Part shown: in pieces, positions 54,793 through 63,549 of the stretch
Layout: each line of letters starts with the position of its first letter
How positions within the stretch are numbered: position 1 is the stretch's first letter
From: Paenibacillus gyeongsangnamensis
GTDB lineage: Bacteria > Bacillota > Bacilli > Paenibacillales > NBRC-103111
Reading direction: 5' to 3'
DNA: 64,000 bases
NCBI RefSeq assembly: GCF_027533625.1
Contig: NZ_JAQAGZ010000010.1
Location: forward strand, 62,001-126,000
Program-made: the position numbers and the translations under genes
Notes under the pieces: generated by a model
The model's database searches: none
Seen by the model: only the letters and a program-made list of their open reading frames with translations
Told to the model about the DNA's origin: nothing

Positions 54793-54945
54793 TTAGAGCA
54801 GGTAATGTAAAGCATATCCGACGGCTAATAGGACAATGATGCCTGTTGCACCAATGGAGAGCAGCTTGAAAACAGCAGCGCAGCGCTTCTCCAAATGTTC
54901 CGGGTTCCCGGTGCCCGTCGTTTTCGAATGGTCCTCATGCGGCAT
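54793..54945 (-). CDS. Small single-pass membrane protein downstream of cse60
   Basis: This 50-residue protein has a charged N-terminal half (HEDHSKTTG, HLEKRC) and one helix (LLSIGATGIIVLLAVGYALH). It starts two bases after the cse60 stop, so it should be co-translated from the same message and thus made in sporulation. Family unknown. Confidence 0.6.
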   Translation of the reverse strand: MPHEDHSKTTGTGNPEHLEKRCAAVFKLLSIGATGIIVLLAVGYALHYLL

Positions 54946-54947
54946 GT

Positions 54948-55142
54948 CTACAGTTTCCCGTTCGTTCTGTACGTGATGAGAATGGTGCTTCGCTGATATT
55001 CGTTCCCGGAAGCGGAGGATCTCGTAATGGAGCCGTAGCTCACGTTCACAACCTGATCTTCCGCCAGCTGCGCCAGGAAATCGTTGGCCTGCTTAACGGC
55101 GAGCGAGCTGTTCGTATCGACGAATTCTTTCACTTGAATCAT
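54948..55142 (-). CDS. cse60: Sporulation protein Cse60
   Basis: This 64-residue protein matches the Cse60 family: MIQVKEFVDTNSSLAVKQAN, then QVVNVSYGSITRS and STILITYR. In B. subtilis cse60 is a mother-cell gene under sigma-E; its function is unknown. The ATG follows GGAAGATGATCC, a weak site. The upstream 436 bases carry a minus-strand hairpin (about 55285-55322) and the DnaA-box cluster. Confidence 0.82.
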   Translation of the reverse strand: MIQVKEFVDTNSSLAVKQANDFLAQLAEDQVVNVSYGSITRSSASGNEYQRSTILITYRTNGKL

Positions 55143-55403
55143 GGATCATCTTCCTTTTCGTTGGATTGGGTAATGTAGGGGACTTGCTGAAGCGAGATGA
55201 AACCGTTTGCGGTCAGACCGGCATCGCACCGCCTCCTGTCAGGCCGAAGTTACATTAAATGTAAAAAATAAGGAAAAAGACAGGAAGGCACCCCGCATGA
55301 ATCGCGGAATGCCTAACCTTCCTTCAAGATAACACCTGAAGCTAAGGGTGTCAATCGGGACCGCATGAGAAAGGGCTGCGGCAAAGCAGACCTTAAACGG
55401 AAG

Positions 55404-55529
55404 CTATCCACAGGATTATCCACATAAATAACACCCTAAAATCCCGTATTGTGCATAAGTGAGTGTGAGGATATGAACATATCCACAGAGGGGGATATCC
55501 ACAAATCGCGTCAGCGGGGATCATCCACA
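55404..55529. other. DnaA-box cluster
   Basis: Six nonamers fall in 126 bp: CTATCCACA (55404), TTATCCACA (55416, exact consensus), TGTGCATAA (55450, reverse complement of TTATGCACA, a classic variant), ATATCCACA (55479), ATATCCACA (55495) and TCATCCACA (55521). Five point one way. No dnaA, dnaN or replication gene is near, so this is not the usual origin layout; it resembles the DnaA-box clusters that titrate or regulate DnaA away from oriC. Confidence 0.75.
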
Positions 55530-55578
55530 TGAACTGAAGTGCGCCGAGGGATCCGGCGCTTTAGGGCCGCACGCCGCT

Positions 55579-56070
55579 TTACCGAGCCCCCGGGTTCAAC
55601 TGCACCGCCGCCTGCTTGCCGCTCAGCTGAATCCCGCTATTCTTATGGCCGCAATGGGCGAGATCGCTTACGAGACGCTCTAGCAGCTGCTTGGCCAGTA
55701 CGCCTTCCTTGCCTTGGACCTTCACCACAAGCAGTACGGCGTCGCCGCCGGAGAGCATGCGCTCCGCCTGGTTCTTCTTCGTCTCGTAATCATGCTCTTC
55801 GATATGCGGCGTCAGCCGGAGCTCCTTCACCTTGAGCGGCTGCGCCTGCTTGCGCGCGCCATGCTTCTGCTGCAGCGCCTGCTGCTTCGCGGCCCCCCGC
55901 GCGGCCAGACGGCAGGGCGGCGGGCTCTGCATCAACGAGTCGCAGACGAGGTCGGCCTTCAGCTGCTTGGCCATGGCCAGTGCTTCCGCGGTCGTTACAA
56001 TGCCAAGGTCTTCACTGTCCATACCGGTCAGCCGAACCTCGGAAGCCTTGATTTTCTCGTTCATGATCAT
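55579..56070 (-). CDS. Divergent translation initiation factor IF-3 paralogue
   Basis: This 163-residue protein reads as IF-3: MIMNEKIKASEVRLTGMDSE at the N-terminus, AMAKQLKADLVCDS, a basic linker, and the C-terminal KVKELRLTPHIEEHDYETK. The linker lacks the usual YGKYRYE-like motif (it reads AARGAAKQQALQQKHGARKQ), and the 16S-contacting R-rich strand is altered (VKVQGKEG). It starts with ATG after AGGTGG, whereas true infC starts with AUU. No rpmI or rplT follows. It is likely a second, specialised IF-3. Confidence 0.78.
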   Translation of the reverse strand: MIMNEKIKASEVRLTGMDSEDLGIVTTAEALAMAKQLKADLVCDSLMQSPPPCRLAARGAAKQQALQQKHGARKQAQPLKVKELRLTPHIEEHDYETKKNQAERMLSGGDAVLLVVKVQGKEGVLAKQLLERLVSDLAHCGHKNSGIQLSGKQAAVQLNPGAR

Positions 56071-56151
56071 TTGTGCATCCACCTGATCTTTCGTTATAAT
56101 GGGGTAGTTTTCATTCCGGCCAAGCAATGGACCATAAAGGGGCGCGACAGG

Positions 56152-56466
56152 TTGAACCGTAAGGAATTTGAAGAACAGCTGATTAAGAATTACCAGCAGG
56201 ATGAGCATATGATGATTCTTGTATTCGCCCAGTGGTGCATCAACTGCGATCTGGACCCGGAAGCGGTATACCGCGAGGCCTATCCGCAGCAGGAGGCCAA
56301 TGCCGCTCTCCAGCAGGCTTTGGCGTTAACCGTCTCCAAGGAGGAGGCCGGGGATATTCCGGACGAGACCTTGTTGGGCGTGCTGTCCCTGTTCGGCAAT
56401 GACGAGCTGGCTTATATTGTGACGGAGCACATTCAGAAACGCAAGCGAAATAAGCGAGCTACCTAG
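56152..56466 (+). CDS. Hypothetical protein divergent from the IF-3 paralogue
   Basis: This 104-residue soluble protein (FEEQLIKNYQQDEHMMILVFAQWC and the basic tail RKRNKRAT) has no family I recognise. The TTG start at 56152 follows AAAGGGG. A promoter lies at 56071-56100 (TTGTGC, 18 bases, TATAAT), overlapping the leader of the divergent gene. A strong terminator follows. Confidence 0.65.
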   Translation: MNRKEFEEQLIKNYQQDEHMMILVFAQWCINCDLDPEAVYREAYPQQEANAALQQALALTVSKEEAGDIPDETLLGVLSLFGNDELAYIVTEHIQKRKRNKRAT

Positions 56467-56480
56467 CTGCATACGTCAAG

Positions 56481-56513
56481 AAGCGCCCATCCGGCCCTGG
56501 ATGGGCGCTTTTT
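56481..56513 (+). terminator. Terminator of the hypothetical gene
   Basis: AAGCGCCCATCC pairs perfectly with GGATGGGCGCTT, followed by TTT. Confidence 0.9.
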
Positions 56514-56622
56514 GCCGATGAATGGGAGCATGCCTGCAAGGCAAGGACGCCCGGATAAGCAGCGGCAAGACAGGGCATCGTAAAGGATTAAGGAGCCGGT
56601 GGAAAAGGGGGACCCGACCAGC

Positions 56623-57120
56623 ATGTCCATAGAGAAAAGCATATTGATTGCCATCTGGACGGTATGCGTCCCTGCTCTTCTGACCGGGGTGCCGAAGCGG
56701 CGGTACAGGGAAGCGGTGCTCGTATTCGTTACCAGCCAGACGCTGACGTGGTCGATCAGCTTATTATTCGTCGAATGGAAATGGATCCAGAACCCGGTAC
56801 GCGAGTTTCAGAAAGCGACCGCGGTCAATTTCACATTCAACTTCATTTTATTTCCTACTGTGACGGTATTCTATTCGTTGTTCTACCCGAAAACAAGAAG
56901 CAGGCCGTTCCGTATCGGTTATACCGTTCTTTATATCGGATGCCTTATGGCTTTTCTGACCGTTATGCACCGTTATACCGAATTGGCGCGGGTCGTTCCC
57001 TTGTACCGGTATGCGGGAACCGGTCTAGTTTTCCTTGGGGTATTGCAGGCCGTGCATCGTTATAAGAACTGGTTTTTCTCCGCAGAGCCGGCGTTCCGGG
57101 ACGGGAGGAGAAGTGGATGA
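56623..57120 (+). CDS. CBO0543-family membrane protein, copy A
   Basis: This 165-residue protein has five helices. The segment NPVREFQKATAVNFTFNFILFP recurs in the next gene as YPVREFQSATQTSFVFEFLAFP, so the two are tandem paralogues. The family looks like CBO0543, common in spore formers and of unknown function. ATG 56623 is preferred; GTG 56599 sits too close to AAGGAG. Confidence 0.7.
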   Translation: MSIEKSILIAIWTVCVPALLTGVPKRRYREAVLVFVTSQTLTWSISLLFVEWKWIQNPVREFQKATAVNFTFNFILFPTVTVFYSLFYPKTRSRPFRIGYTVLYIGCLMAFLTVMHRYTELARVVPLYRYAGTGLVFLGVLQAVHRYKNWFFSAEPAFRDGRRSG

Positions 57121-57596
57121 GGGGAATTTCCGCCGAAGCCGTCCTTCTCTGCATCGCGTATGGGGGTTCGTTGGCCGCGTTGGTTCTTGTACCGAATGAC
57201 AGGCGAAGAGAGAGCCAGGCGGTGTTTCTTTTTTTCGGCCTGGTCACGTGGGTCCTCGGACTGGCCGCCGTCGAGGCGGGCTGGCTGACATACCCCGTGC
57301 GGGAATTCCAGAGTGCGACGCAGACGAGCTTCGTTTTTGAGTTTCTGGCGTTTCCGGTGGTAAGCATTTACTTTAACCTTTATTTTCCGCAAGGCCGAAG
57401 TCCTTGGATTCAAGCGGGTTACGGCGGGGCCTTCGCCGCGGCGATCACGGTGCCGGAGTTTTTCATCGAGAAGTATACACAGCTGATCGAGTATCACGGA
57501 TGGACCTGGTATTGGACCTTCGTCAGCGTCATGCTGACGCTGTGGGTGTCGCGTTTGTTTTACGTTTGGTTTTTCCGGGTGAACGGCAAGGCTTGA
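57117..57596 (+). CDS. CBO0543-family membrane protein, copy B
   Basis: This 159-residue five-helix protein is paralogous to copy A. The ATG overlaps the copy A stop (ATGA), so both are translated together from one message. The gap after it (57597-57755) shows no other gene. Confidence 0.72.
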   Translation: MRGISAEAVLLCIAYGGSLAALVLVPNDRRRESQAVFLFFGLVTWVLGLAAVEAGWLTYPVREFQSATQTSFVFEFLAFPVVSIYFNLYFPQGRSPWIQAGYGGAFAAAITVPEFFIEKYTQLIEYHGWTWYWTFVSVMLTLWVSRLFYVWFFRVNGKA

Positions 57597-57755
57597 AGGG
57601 CTTGAAGGGCGGGAATTTACCCGAATCGTGGCGATATTCGTCGGCTGCGTAGGGCCTTAGGGGGATTTTGCGCCGTTAGGGGAGGGGTTCATCGTCACGG
57701 AGTAGAAATGATACCTATTGAAATGCTTATCTACTCCCCTCGGAGGTGAAGCGCT

Positions 57756-59576
57756 TTGCTCCGCCGACCTATTCCGATCTTCATCCAGCTGCTGGCGGGG
57801 ATGTTCCTGATCGCCGCTCTCGCCATTGCGCTGACCAACGGACTCAATTACCGGATGACCTCCCAGATGGTGCTCAACCGTACCGCCGGCTATACGCAGG
57901 AGTCGGTCGAACAGCTGTCGGCCAAGATCGACGTGCTGCTGCGGCAGTATGACCAGGCTTCCCAGATGATCGCTTTCGACGAGAAGGTGCAGCGCGTCTT
58001 GAAGGAGGAGCCTCCGCTGCCGGGAACCGAAAATGCGCAGGAGCTGAATCGTTATTTAGCCGAAAAAATTCGCTACATTGCCGGAGACATTCTGCTTCAC
58101 CTGTTCGACCGGGAAGGAAGGGCCTATTCGTCCAATGAATCGCTGCAGCTGATCTGGAGGCAAGCCGACGATGTCAGCGCCGTCAGCTGGTACAGCAAAA
58201 TGGGAGCGCTTGACGGGCACATGCTATGGGTGTACGGGCCGGCTTGGCGCGACGGGGAAATCCCGGCCATCATCGGGGGGCGGAAATTGAAGGACCCGAA
58301 CCGGCTTACGGTGCTCGGGGATGAATTCGTCGTCATTCCGGTGGACAAAATTACCCGCATCATCGGAGAAACAAGCCAGCGGATCGAGCGTAAGGTACAG
58401 GTGATGGATTCGATCGGCAACATTGTCTACTCCACCGTCCCCCGCGAAATCGGGACGGCGGCGGATGTCCGCCTCTTCACCAAATTCAACGGGAATGCTC
58501 CGCCATTCTTCGAATGGAATACCCGGGAGGACCAGAAGCGGGTGCTCGTTGCCTATGCCAAATCGTTCTATAGCGGCTGGACGACCATCGCTTATTTCAA
58601 GCCGGAGGCGGTATACAGCGATACTTCTCAAATGTGGGCGCATGTGCTGCTTACAATGGGCATCGGCATCCTCATTGCTCTTGCGCTGGTGGCCTACTTC
58701 ACCTGGACGCTGACGAAGCCGATCCGGCAACTGGCCGACGGCATGAACCGCATCCGCAAGGAGGGGATTCAGACGATCCGAAGGCCGTTCGCCAGCCGGG
58801 AAATTACGCGATTATACGCCAATTATAATGCCATGGTACGGGAGCTGGAGGAGGTCGTAGGCCGGCTGTCCGAGCAGCAGATCAGCGCGCAGCGGGCGCA
58901 GCTGGTCGCTTTAAAGGCGCAGTTCCGGCCGCATTTTTTGTACAACTCGCTGAATCTGATTTATTGGACGATCGAAGACGAACGGCCCGAGAAGGCTCAG
59001 GAAATGACGCTGGCGCTTAGCGAGCTGCTCCGCTACAGCGTCCATCCGTCCACGGATCTGGTCACGCTGGGGGAGGATCTGGCGCAGCTGAACCGGTACC
59101 TGCTGCTGCAGCGGGCGCGGTACGGAGAGAAATTCAAGGTTCAGATCGAGGTGGAGGAGGGCTTGGAACGGCAGCGGGTCATTCGGCTTGTGCTGCAGCC
59201 GCTGGTTGAGAATGCCTTTCATCATGGCCTGGAGCGTCTTGCGGAAGGGGAGTGGCGGATCCGGGTCCGGATTTACCTGGACAACGAGCAAGTGCTGTGC
59301 TCGGTAGAGGACAGCGGGGTCGGGATGCCGCTCAGGGAGCTTCAGGCGCTGGAGCATGCGATTCATGGCGAGCGGGGCTTCGAGAAGCAGGGAAGAGGCA
59401 TTGGTCTAAGCAACCTGCATAAGCAGCTCCAGGCGTTCTTCGGTCCGGGCCACGGGCTTCGCTTGTCCCAGAGCCCCTTGGGCGGGCTGCAGGTGGTGCT
59501 GTCGCTTCCGCTTCAAGCCGTGCCTGACGGCGGGATAGCCGTAACGGCCAAGAAAGGAGGGGACGGCGCTGCGTAG
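57756..59576 (+). CDS. Sensor histidine kinase, YesM type
   Basis: This 606-residue kinase has a first helix (FIQLLAGMFLIAALAIAL), an extracytoplasmic Cache-like domain (about 40-290), a second helix near 295-320 and a HAMP domain. The His-kinase domain follows, with phospho-His in RPHFLYNSLNLIYW, then an ATPase domain (LVENAFHHGLE, DSGVGMP, GIGLSNLHKQL). The TTG start follows GGAGGTG. It is followed directly by a binding lipoprotein and a YesN-type regulator, so it probably reads ligand through that lipoprotein. Confidence 0.92.
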   Translation: MLRRPIPIFIQLLAGMFLIAALAIALTNGLNYRMTSQMVLNRTAGYTQESVEQLSAKIDVLLRQYDQASQMIAFDEKVQRVLKEEPPLPGTENAQELNRYLAEKIRYIAGDILLHLFDREGRAYSSNESLQLIWRQADDVSAVSWYSKMGALDGHMLWVYGPAWRDGEIPAIIGGRKLKDPNRLTVLGDEFVVIPVDKITRIIGETSQRIERKVQVMDSIGNIVYSTVPREIGTAADVRLFTKFNGNAPPFFEWNTREDQKRVLVAYAKSFYSGWTTIAYFKPEAVYSDTSQMWAHVLLTMGIGILIALALVAYFTWTLTKPIRQLADGMNRIRKEGIQTIRRPFASREITRLYANYNAMVRELEEVVGRLSEQQISAQRAQLVALKAQFRPHFLYNSLNLIYWTIEDERPEKAQEMTLALSELLRYSVHPSTDLVTLGEDLAQLNRYLLLQRARYGEKFKVQIEVEEGLERQRVIRLVLQPLVENAFHHGLERLAEGEWRIRVRIYLDNEQVLCSVEDSGVGMPLRELQALEHAIHGERGFEKQGRGIGLSNLHKQLQAFFGPGHGLRLSQSPLGGLQVVLSLPLQAVPDGGIAVTAKKGGDGAA

Positions 59577-59586
59577 CTTAAACTGG

Positions 59587-60852
59587 TTGAATAAACGGGC
59601 CGCCCGTCTCCTGCTATGGCTGCTGCCGGCCTGCCTGCTCGTTTCGTGCACGCCGGAGACAGCCATGCCGAGCCTTGGCACGCCGCCACAGCCGATGATG
59701 CTGCACGTCTGGCTATGGCCGGGCAGCGGACTGGAGCCCCTGCTGAAGAGCTATGGATTGAAGCATCCCGAGGTGGACATCGAGGTCGTCACCTTTCAGT
59801 ACGATGACGTGCTGCCGGGACTTATGACGTCGCTGGCGACAAAGTCGGACGCCCCCGACCTGGTTCTGCTGGAGTCGTCGCAGCTGAACCGGATGAAACG
59901 GTTTCAGGCTTATTTCAATAACCTATACGATTTCGGCGATGAGCGGGTTCACTATTTGGATTGGAAATGGCGTATGGGCGAGAGCAAGGACGGCGGCTTC
60001 CTGTACGCGATGCCGGTCGACATCGGACCGGTCGCCCTCGCCTACCGGCACGATCTGTTCGAAGCGGCCGGACTGCCGTACGAACGGGAGGCGGCGGCTC
60101 GTCAGCTTGCCGACTGGGATGCGCTCGAGAAGGCGGGGATGGTTCTCAAGGAGCGAACCGGCGCCGCCCTGTTCGACAATCTGTCGAACGTATTCTTGAG
60201 TTATTTGTACCAATTCGACGGCAGGTATGTGACGCCGGATGACCGGTCGTTGGACCCTCACGTGAAGGAGGCCTGGGACCGTGCGGTCCGCTTCCACCGG
60301 CTCGGTCTGAACGCGGGGCTGCCATCGCAAACTTCCGCGTGGGCGGAAGGCGCGGTGAACGGCAAATTCGCGGTCGTCCTGGCCCCTTCCTGGCTGCATG
60401 GGGCGATCAAGAAGAATGCGCCGGCCACTTCGGGGGAATGGGATTTGACGCGGGCCCCGGGTCTGCCGTCCGGCTGGACCGGATCTTATCTGGCGGTGCC
60501 GACGACAAGCCGGTATCCGGGTGCCGCCTATGCACTGGCGCAATGGCTGACGGCGCCGAAGCAGCAGCTGGCAAATTTCATGGACAGCGGGAACTTTCCT
60601 TCGACGCCGGAATCCTATTCGACGCGGGAGTTTCTGGAGGTGAAGGATCCTTTCTTCAACGGGGCCCCCGTCGGCCAAATTTATTCTTATGCGGCGGTCC
60701 GTTACAAGACGGCTTATGACGATTACGAGTACGCCGGGATCGAGCGGATGATCCGGGACGGGCTCCGGAGAGTGGAAGCGGAAGGCGCGGATCCGGACAA
60801 GGTCTGGGCGGACATCGTCCGCCGTTACCGGGAATTGAATCAAGGAGGCTGA
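59587..60852 (+). CDS. Sugar-binding lipoprotein between sensor kinase and response regulator
   Basis: This 421-residue family-1 binding protein has signal peptide and lipobox LLVSC (Cys21). It is similar along its length to the lipoprotein at 62142 (shared DWKW, PVDIGP/PTDIGP, SGNFPSTP) and so is its paralogue. It is encoded between the kinase and its regulator and not with the permease, which suggests a sensing role. The TTG at 59587 is far from AAGGAGGGG; a CTG at 59569 would be better spaced, so the start is uncertain. Confidence 0.85.
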   Translation: MNKRAARLLLWLLPACLLVSCTPETAMPSLGTPPQPMMLHVWLWPGSGLEPLLKSYGLKHPEVDIEVVTFQYDDVLPGLMTSLATKSDAPDLVLLESSQLNRMKRFQAYFNNLYDFGDERVHYLDWKWRMGESKDGGFLYAMPVDIGPVALAYRHDLFEAAGLPYEREAAARQLADWDALEKAGMVLKERTGAALFDNLSNVFLSYLYQFDGRYVTPDDRSLDPHVKEAWDRAVRFHRLGLNAGLPSQTSAWAEGAVNGKFAVVLAPSWLHGAIKKNAPATSGEWDLTRAPGLPSGWTGSYLAVPTTSRYPGAAYALAQWLTAPKQQLANFMDSGNFPSTPESYSTREFLEVKDPFFNGAPVGQIYSYAAVRYKTAYDDYEYAGIERMIRDGLRRVEAEGADPDKVWADIVRRYRELNQGG

Positions 60853-60857
60853 CACCG

Positions 60858-62030
60858 ATGTTTACCGTTCTGGTGGTGGACGATGAAGATAATGTACGCA
60901 TGCCGGTATGCCGGACGATCTCCCGCTTCGAGGGCGTTGGCGAGGTGCTAAACGCATGCAACGGGCTGGAAGCGATGGAGCTTCTCGCGCGGCGGGAGAT
61001 CCAGCTCGTCATTACGGATATCCGGATGCCCGCGGCGGACGGGCTGCAGCTGGCGGAGTACATTCGCGGACATTCGCCGCGGACGGACGTCTATGTGCTG
61101 ACGGGGCATGCCGAATTCGACTATGCGCTGAAGGCCATGCAGCATCAGGTGACGGATTACTTGCTGAAGCCGTTGTCCAAGGAGAAGCTGCTGGAGGTAT
61201 ACAGCGCTTCGTACGAGAGGCATCGCCGGCGGTTGGCATCCGAGCAGGTGACCGTGATCCGGAACCGGGCGCTGCTGGAGAAGCGTGTGCACGATCTGCT
61301 GCACGGCGTCCCGGTCCCGACCTTCGACGAGGGACTGATTCCTTCCTACGAGAAGGTGATGCTGGTTTCCTTCTCTACGAAGGATTTGCGCTCGCTCGGG
61401 GAGGCTTCGGTGCGCTATTTTATACGCGAGTGCGCCCATGAGGCGTTCAGCCGGCTCGGCACGGCGGCCGTCTGTGTGGAAGACCGGCTCATTACTGTCG
61501 TGCTGTTCGCGAAGCGCTGCGACCCGGAGGCGTGGGAACGGGAGGTGCGGGAGACCTCGCGCTGGATGGAAGCGAAGCTGCGCATAGAGGTCAAGACCGG
61601 CCACGGAGGCGCGACGAAGGACATCGGAGATCTCGGGCTGATGTATATCCGCAGCATGATGAGCCTCGGGTTTACGGAAATTACGCGCAAAGAGACCGGG
61701 GAATCGTTCCCGCCGATCATCCGGGCGCTGCTGGCTTACGTGCACAAGGAATACGCCGGAGCGGCGGTCTTGTCCGATTTTGCCCAGGAATATCAGGTCA
61801 ATGCCAATTACTTAAGCAATCTGTTCCACCAGGAGACGGGTATGACGTATACCCAATACTTGACCCAGCACCGGCTGACGGAAGCGAAACGATGGCTGCG
61901 CGAGACGAATCTGAAGATTTATGAGGTATGCGATAAGGTGGGATACAAGGATCCGGCGTATTTCAGCCGCATTTTCAAAACGTTCACGGGCATGGCTCCC
62001 GGGGATTACCGGACGTCGGGACATTCCTAA
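60858..62030 (+). CDS. Response regulator, YesN/AraC type
   Basis: This 390-residue regulator has a receiver domain (VVDDEDN, phospho-Asp54 in VITDIRMP, Lys in YLLKPLSKEKL) and a middle linker. The C-terminal AraC double helix-turn-helix reads VLSDFAQEYQVNANYLSNLF and IYEVCDKVGYKDPAYFSRIF. It follows the lipoprotein by five bases and is the partner of the kinase at 57756. The expected target is the importer promoter in 62031-62141. Confidence 0.93.
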   Translation: MFTVLVVDDEDNVRMPVCRTISRFEGVGEVLNACNGLEAMELLARREIQLVITDIRMPAADGLQLAEYIRGHSPRTDVYVLTGHAEFDYALKAMQHQVTDYLLKPLSKEKLLEVYSASYERHRRRLASEQVTVIRNRALLEKRVHDLLHGVPVPTFDEGLIPSYEKVMLVSFSTKDLRSLGEASVRYFIRECAHEAFSRLGTAAVCVEDRLITVVLFAKRCDPEAWEREVRETSRWMEAKLRIEVKTGHGGATKDIGDLGLMYIRSMMSLGFTEITRKETGESFPPIIRALLAYVHKEYAGAAVLSDFAQEYQVNANYLSNLFHQETGMTYTQYLTQHRLTEAKRWLRETNLKIYEVCDKVGYKDPAYFSRIFKTFTGMAPGDYRTSGHS

Positions 62031-62141
62031 CAATTGTCCAAGAAATCGAAGATGCGTTACCTATACGGTGCAGCGGGCGCTGCCTATACTTACATGTAAG
62101 GGCTTTCTTGACAGTCCGAAATCAGAAGGGAGCGTTAATCG

Positions 62142-63449
62142 ATGACAAGGGTGCCGAAGCGTAAGACGGTTGGTTTGCTCATGGCTTCTCTCCTTCTTCT
62201 TAGTGCTTGCAGCAGCGGCGGAGGGGCGCCGGGTACGGCGACGGAGGGAGCAAAAGCAAACGATAGCAAGAAGGTTCAGCTGCAGATGTGGTTCTGGCAG
62301 GGGGCTACATTCGAGAAAATTATACCTGAGTTTAACCGTACGCACCCGAATATTGAAATCATTCCCCAAATTTACAAATGGGAAGACGCGCACAAGAAGC
62401 TGCTGACGGCCATGTCGGCGGGTTCGGGAGCGCCGGATATCGCGATGATCGACATTTCGCAGATCGACCAGTTCTTGAAGTACCCGGATAAATTCAATGA
62501 TTTGAACACGTTCGGGGCTAAGGACTTGGCCAAGGATTATCTGGATTGGAAATGGAAGCAGTCGATGGCAGGGGATAAGCAGCTCGGACTGCCGACGGAC
62601 ATCGGGCCGATGGTGCTATACTACCGCCAGGATTTGTTCCAGCAGGCGGGACTTCCTTCCGAGCCGGCCGACGTGGCCGCCAAGATCAAGACCTGGGACG
62701 ACTTCCTCGCCGCAGGCAAGACGTTAAAAGAAAAGACCGGCGCGAGCATCCTTTCGAACCCTTACGAATTGTACGGCGCGATCCGCGATCAGGGCAATCA
62801 GCTGTATTTCGACAATGACGACAAGCTCATTATTGAGACGAATCCGCAGGTGAAGAAGGCGCTCGACTACTATAAAAAAGCGCGCGAAATGGGCATCGCC
62901 GGTACCTACGACCAGAAGAACGCATTGCAGGAATATTCGGCGGCGCTCAACTCCGGCAAGATCGCGACGTACATCTCGGCGGCTTGGGGCCGCGGGCATG
63001 TCGAGACGCGGGCGCCCGACACGAAGGGCAAATGGCGCGCGGCCAAAATTCCGGAAGGCACGGGCAACATGGGCGGCTCGTTCCTGCTCATTCCGAAGCA
63101 GACGAAGTATGCCAAGGAAGCGTATACGGCGATCAGCTGGCTCGTCTCGCCGCCGCAGCAGCTGGAAGTGTTCAAGCTTTCCGGGAACTTCCCGTCCACC
63201 CCTTCGGTTTATGGGGATAAGGCGTTCACGGAAACGGGCTATGAGTTCTGGGGCAACCAGAAGCTTGGCGTCTTGTTCTCCGAGGTGGCCAAGGACGTGA
63301 AGGTGCAGCGCAAGGGCCCGAACTACCAGACGGTGGAGGATACGATCAGCGACGGCATGCAGGCCGTGGCGGTGGACAAGACGAAGGATCCGGAGAAGGA
63401 GTTCTGGGCGCTCGTCGAGAAGGCGAAGACGAAGCTGAAGAATAAGTAG
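62142..63449 (+). CDS. Extracellular sugar-binding lipoprotein of an ABC importer
   Basis: This 435-residue family-1 binding protein has lipobox LLSAC (Cys23) and a Ser/Gly linker. Typical segments are MWFWQGATFEKIIPEFNRTHP and GSGAPDIAMIDISQID. It is followed by a permease gene, so it is the transport lipoprotein of the unit. The substrate is unknown. The ATG follows GAAGGGAG. Confidence 0.92.
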   Translation: MTRVPKRKTVGLLMASLLLLSACSSGGGAPGTATEGAKANDSKKVQLQMWFWQGATFEKIIPEFNRTHPNIEIIPQIYKWEDAHKKLLTAMSAGSGAPDIAMIDISQIDQFLKYPDKFNDLNTFGAKDLAKDYLDWKWKQSMAGDKQLGLPTDIGPMVLYYRQDLFQQAGLPSEPADVAAKIKTWDDFLAAGKTLKEKTGASILSNPYELYGAIRDQGNQLYFDNDDKLIIETNPQVKKALDYYKKAREMGIAGTYDQKNALQEYSAALNSGKIATYISAAWGRGHVETRAPDTKGKWRAAKIPEGTGNMGGSFLLIPKQTKYAKEAYTAISWLVSPPQQLEVFKLSGNFPSTPSVYGDKAFTETGYEFWGNQKLGVLFSEVAKDVKVQRKGPNYQTVEDTISDGMQAVAVDKTKDPEKEFWALVEKAKTKLKNK

Positions 63450-63549
63450 GAAGGGCGGCGGGCGCCATGTTTCGGCAGAGAGCCTTACCGGGGCATACGC
63501 AGGAGCATGGGCCAGCCGCAAAGAAATTTTCAGGATAGGATGTGGGCCG

